A DNA stretch of 64,000 nucleotides from Chamaelirium japonicum (lineage: Eukaryota; Streptophyta; Magnoliopsida; Liliales; Melanthiaceae), in assembly GCA_947650365.1 (NCBI GenBank), contig OX393551.1, positions 89,068,697 through 89,132,696 on the forward strand, given 5' to 3'. The position numbers and the translations under genes were made by a program. The notes under the pieces are model-generated. The model made no database searches, had not been told where the DNA came from, and saw only the letters and a program-made list of their open reading frames with translations. Positions 61,844 to 64,000 of this stretch are shown piece after piece. Position 1 is the first letter of the stretch. The number at the start of each line of letters is the position of its first letter.

Positions 61844-63760
61844 TGTGGGAATCAAAATTAGCACACAAATCTAACTCGACCCACATGCGAACACGGCCCG
61901 CACACAACGGCCCGCATGCAAACTTAACCCGCACACAATGGCTCGCATACGAAACGGACCTGACTCGACGCAAACGAGCCTCATCGGACCCACAACTCGA
62001 ACACAAAAAAAAGGGGCCCACCCCCCCCCCCCCCCCTCTCCTCTTAGAAATTGTGCCCCCTCCCCATATGGAGGTGTGGCCAGCCATAGGAGGGAAAAGA
62101 AAAAAAAAAGAAAGAAAATAAAAAGAAAAAGAAAAATCCTAACCGCCTAGATGCGGGGGGAGGTGACGTGGACGTCTACGCAACCGTAGATCCGCGACGA
62201 TCTCTCGATCCGACGGACAAGATGATATCGTGTCGCCATGTAATCGAAAAGTACAAAGATGACAACTTATCTTCAAAGATCAAGTCATAACAAGTTCATA
62301 ACCATCCCCACAAAAATAAGAAAAGGGATCAAATTTGTTTCCCCCAAATAAGGAAACAATATCTTGATGGTTATGGGGATAGATATTGGATAAAATAAAA
62401 ACAATCACAGCCATATCTCTCCCAACCTCCCCCTTGCCTATAAATAGAAGGGGTGGGGGAAGGCATAAATGGGTTGAAAGTTAAAGACAAGAAGGCTCTA
62501 CAAAAAGGGAGCTCCAACGCTTGAAGACCGAAGGCTTCGTGAGGAACAAGAAGACGCATCCCCAATAAAGCGGTGTCGCCCATCAAAGTCCTCATCAAAG
62601 CAAAGGCCTTGCACTCGAAGATCAAAGCTTCAACTCCTCGCACGAAAAAGAAAGCTTGGAGAAGAAGGCCTGGAGTCATTATCACCCCGACGTCTCCAAC
62701 AATCTTCATCAACGCCAAAGACGCCACAAGCAAAGGTCGGAGAAGAAGATCGAAGCCGACAGCACCCCGTCGTCTTCAACAAAGATGTCGACTCCTCGCA
62801 TGAAGAAGAAAGCTTGGAGAAGAAGGTCTGAAGCCGGTGTTACCCCCACCGTCTTCATCAACAAAAGTTGACGCTACAACCGTCGCACGAATATCAGTGC
62901 TATCTCCGCTGTCTTTATCAACAAAAGCTAACGCCACAACCATCATACGGAGATCCATGCTACCCTCGCCATCTTCAAAAGATGCCTTCGACTTCGATCA
63001 CGCCAAAGAAGCCTAGAGAAGAAGAAAAGCCAAAGTCGATGCCATAACCGTCGCACAGAGATCGGTGCTACACCCGTCATCTTCAAAAGAAGCCTTCGAC
63101 TTCAATCACGCCAAAGAAGTCCAGAGAAAAAGAAAAGTCAAAGTCGACGCTACAACCGTCATTTCCGAAATCCATCCCCAAGAAGCCAGAATATTAAAGA
63201 AGCCTTGGAGACGTAGCCATCACCGTTCGAGAAGAAGATCAAGCCAATGCCAAAGCAAAAGCCAACGCAAAAAGCCGAAGCAAAAGCACCGGTAAAGCCC
63301 GCGTCAAAGCAACGCACGTGCCAAAGCCAAGCAACAACAACTGTCACAAGCAAAGCACCGCACGTTCTAGTCGATACGACGCGAACTCCGGAAGAACTAA
63401 AGCATCGCAAGCCTCTACCCGTTTACGTTCAAGTGCAAGCGCCAAAGCAAAGCAAAAGCCAGAGCCACACCAAAGCTGGCGCTAGAAGCACGATCGACGC
63501 CGCGAACCGAAGATCGAGGACGCCGAGATCTAGCAAGAGCTAAGGGAGACACGAAAACCGAGAAGCGAAGCCAAAAATCTCCTAGCCGAGAAAGCGCAAA
63601 GCACGGAAGGGACAAAAGCAACGGCGAAGACTCCTTAGCCTCTTAAGAAACTCTCACCCTATAAAGATCTCTGTCCTGGGCAAACCCTTCAGAGCTCTCA
63701 CACGAAACAACGTGGAGACGCGAATCAAAGGGACCCTCCAGAGGATCTCTCCCACAATCT
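61844..63760 (+). repeat. 3' LTR of the large gypsy element, 3'-truncated
   Basis: Aligns with 54857-56690 almost throughout. A C14-15 run at 62019-62035 is specific to this copy. The match stops at CCCACAATCT (63760), before the U5 end. Confidence 0.8.
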
Positions 63761-64000
63761 ATGGGAGATGAATACCCTATATAAATATGCTTGTTAGCTC
63801 ATTAAAGTAAGATAGTGAGAGCTCTTTTGTAGCCAAAAGCTTTTGGAGAGGAAAACCCCTACATTGGGCAACTATTTACTTCCCTCTCTCTTTTATTTTA
63901 GGTGCTTTGATTTGTATTCATCAAGGGATTTAAGTTGTGATTCATGCTAGAGTAGTTTTTCCTAATCCCTCCACCAATTGGAGATTGAAATCCATCCATC
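63761..64000. other. Unassigned sequence at right edge
   Basis: Begins ATGGGAGATGAATACCC followed by CTATATAAATATG; could be a new element that interrupted the LTR. Nothing coding is visible. Confidence 0.4.

Larger units (their letters stand above)
54857..63760 (+). mobile_element. Large Ty3/gypsy element with ~1.9-kb LTRs, pol missing
   Basis: LTRs 54857-56814 and 61844-63760 both begin TGTGGG-ATCAAAATTAGC and share CCTATAAATAGAAGG promoters (55441, 62438). After the left LTR comes GTTTGGTGGGACC, a PBS-region motif of plant gypsy elements, then a gag start at 56878. A GACCTTGAGGGAGCA tract precedes the right LTR. Protease, RT and integrase are absent. The interior instead holds a ~2-kb insertion and an antisense plant-mobile-domain remnant. 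The right LTR lacks its last ~70 bp. Confidence 0.8.

Overview
The window is nuclear DNA of a flowering plant. It has no operons, one spliced gene with GT-AG introns, and dense plant-type transposable elements (Ty1/copia, Ty3/gypsy, L1-type LINEs, TRIMs, Helitrons, MITEs). I cannot place the species. A monocot with large, TE-rich introns would fit, but that is a guess.

The only convincing host gene is a pectin acetylesterase (PAE, Notum-like hydrolase) on the minus strand. I could follow 12 exons in perfect phase from the start codon at 47918 to the stop at 22169, giving 1,230 coding nt and 409 aa. Family landmarks and a Ser-Asp-His triad are present. Exons 1-11 lie in 41451-47918. Exon 12 is 19.2 kb away (22169-22294) because the last intron holds a full copia element, a 2.9-kb non-autonomous LTR element, a copia gag-protease fragment, a complete 5.7-kb LINE and a 339-bp TRIM. 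A second LINE piece sits in intron 4.

Layout. 1-5542: decayed gypsy (Tat/Athila-type gag and pol, minus), joined back-to-back to the 5' LTR of a second gypsy element. 5543-7545: gag remnant of that plus-strand element, then tandem repeats. 7600-12094: decayed plus-strand copia with a short LTR. 12180-13710: TRIM-like LTRs enclosing a 5'-truncated LINE. 13860-14520: 5' end of another copia. 14914-20571: complete but dead copia I (TSD TTATC). 20577-22168: region downstream of PAE, with a (TA)n tract. 22169-47918: PAE and its intronic TEs, including copia II 22757-28234 (TSD GTTAC), non-autonomous element A 28492-31385 (TSD CAATG), copia fragment 31890-33799, LINE 34663-40382 (16-bp TSD) and TRIM 40720-41058 (TSD ATAAG). 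48500-54857: head-to-tail array of small Helitrons, one split by non-autonomous element B (51686-54693). 54857-63760: large gypsy element with ~1.9-kb LTRs, a gag start, a ~2-kb insertion and an antisense plant-mobile-domain remnant.

The retroelement genes are nearly all broken by stops and frameshifts. PAE is the one gene that looks functional. Its signal peptide and enzyme family point to deacetylation of pectin in the cell wall. All coordinates and joins were read by eye; no alignment or database search was run.
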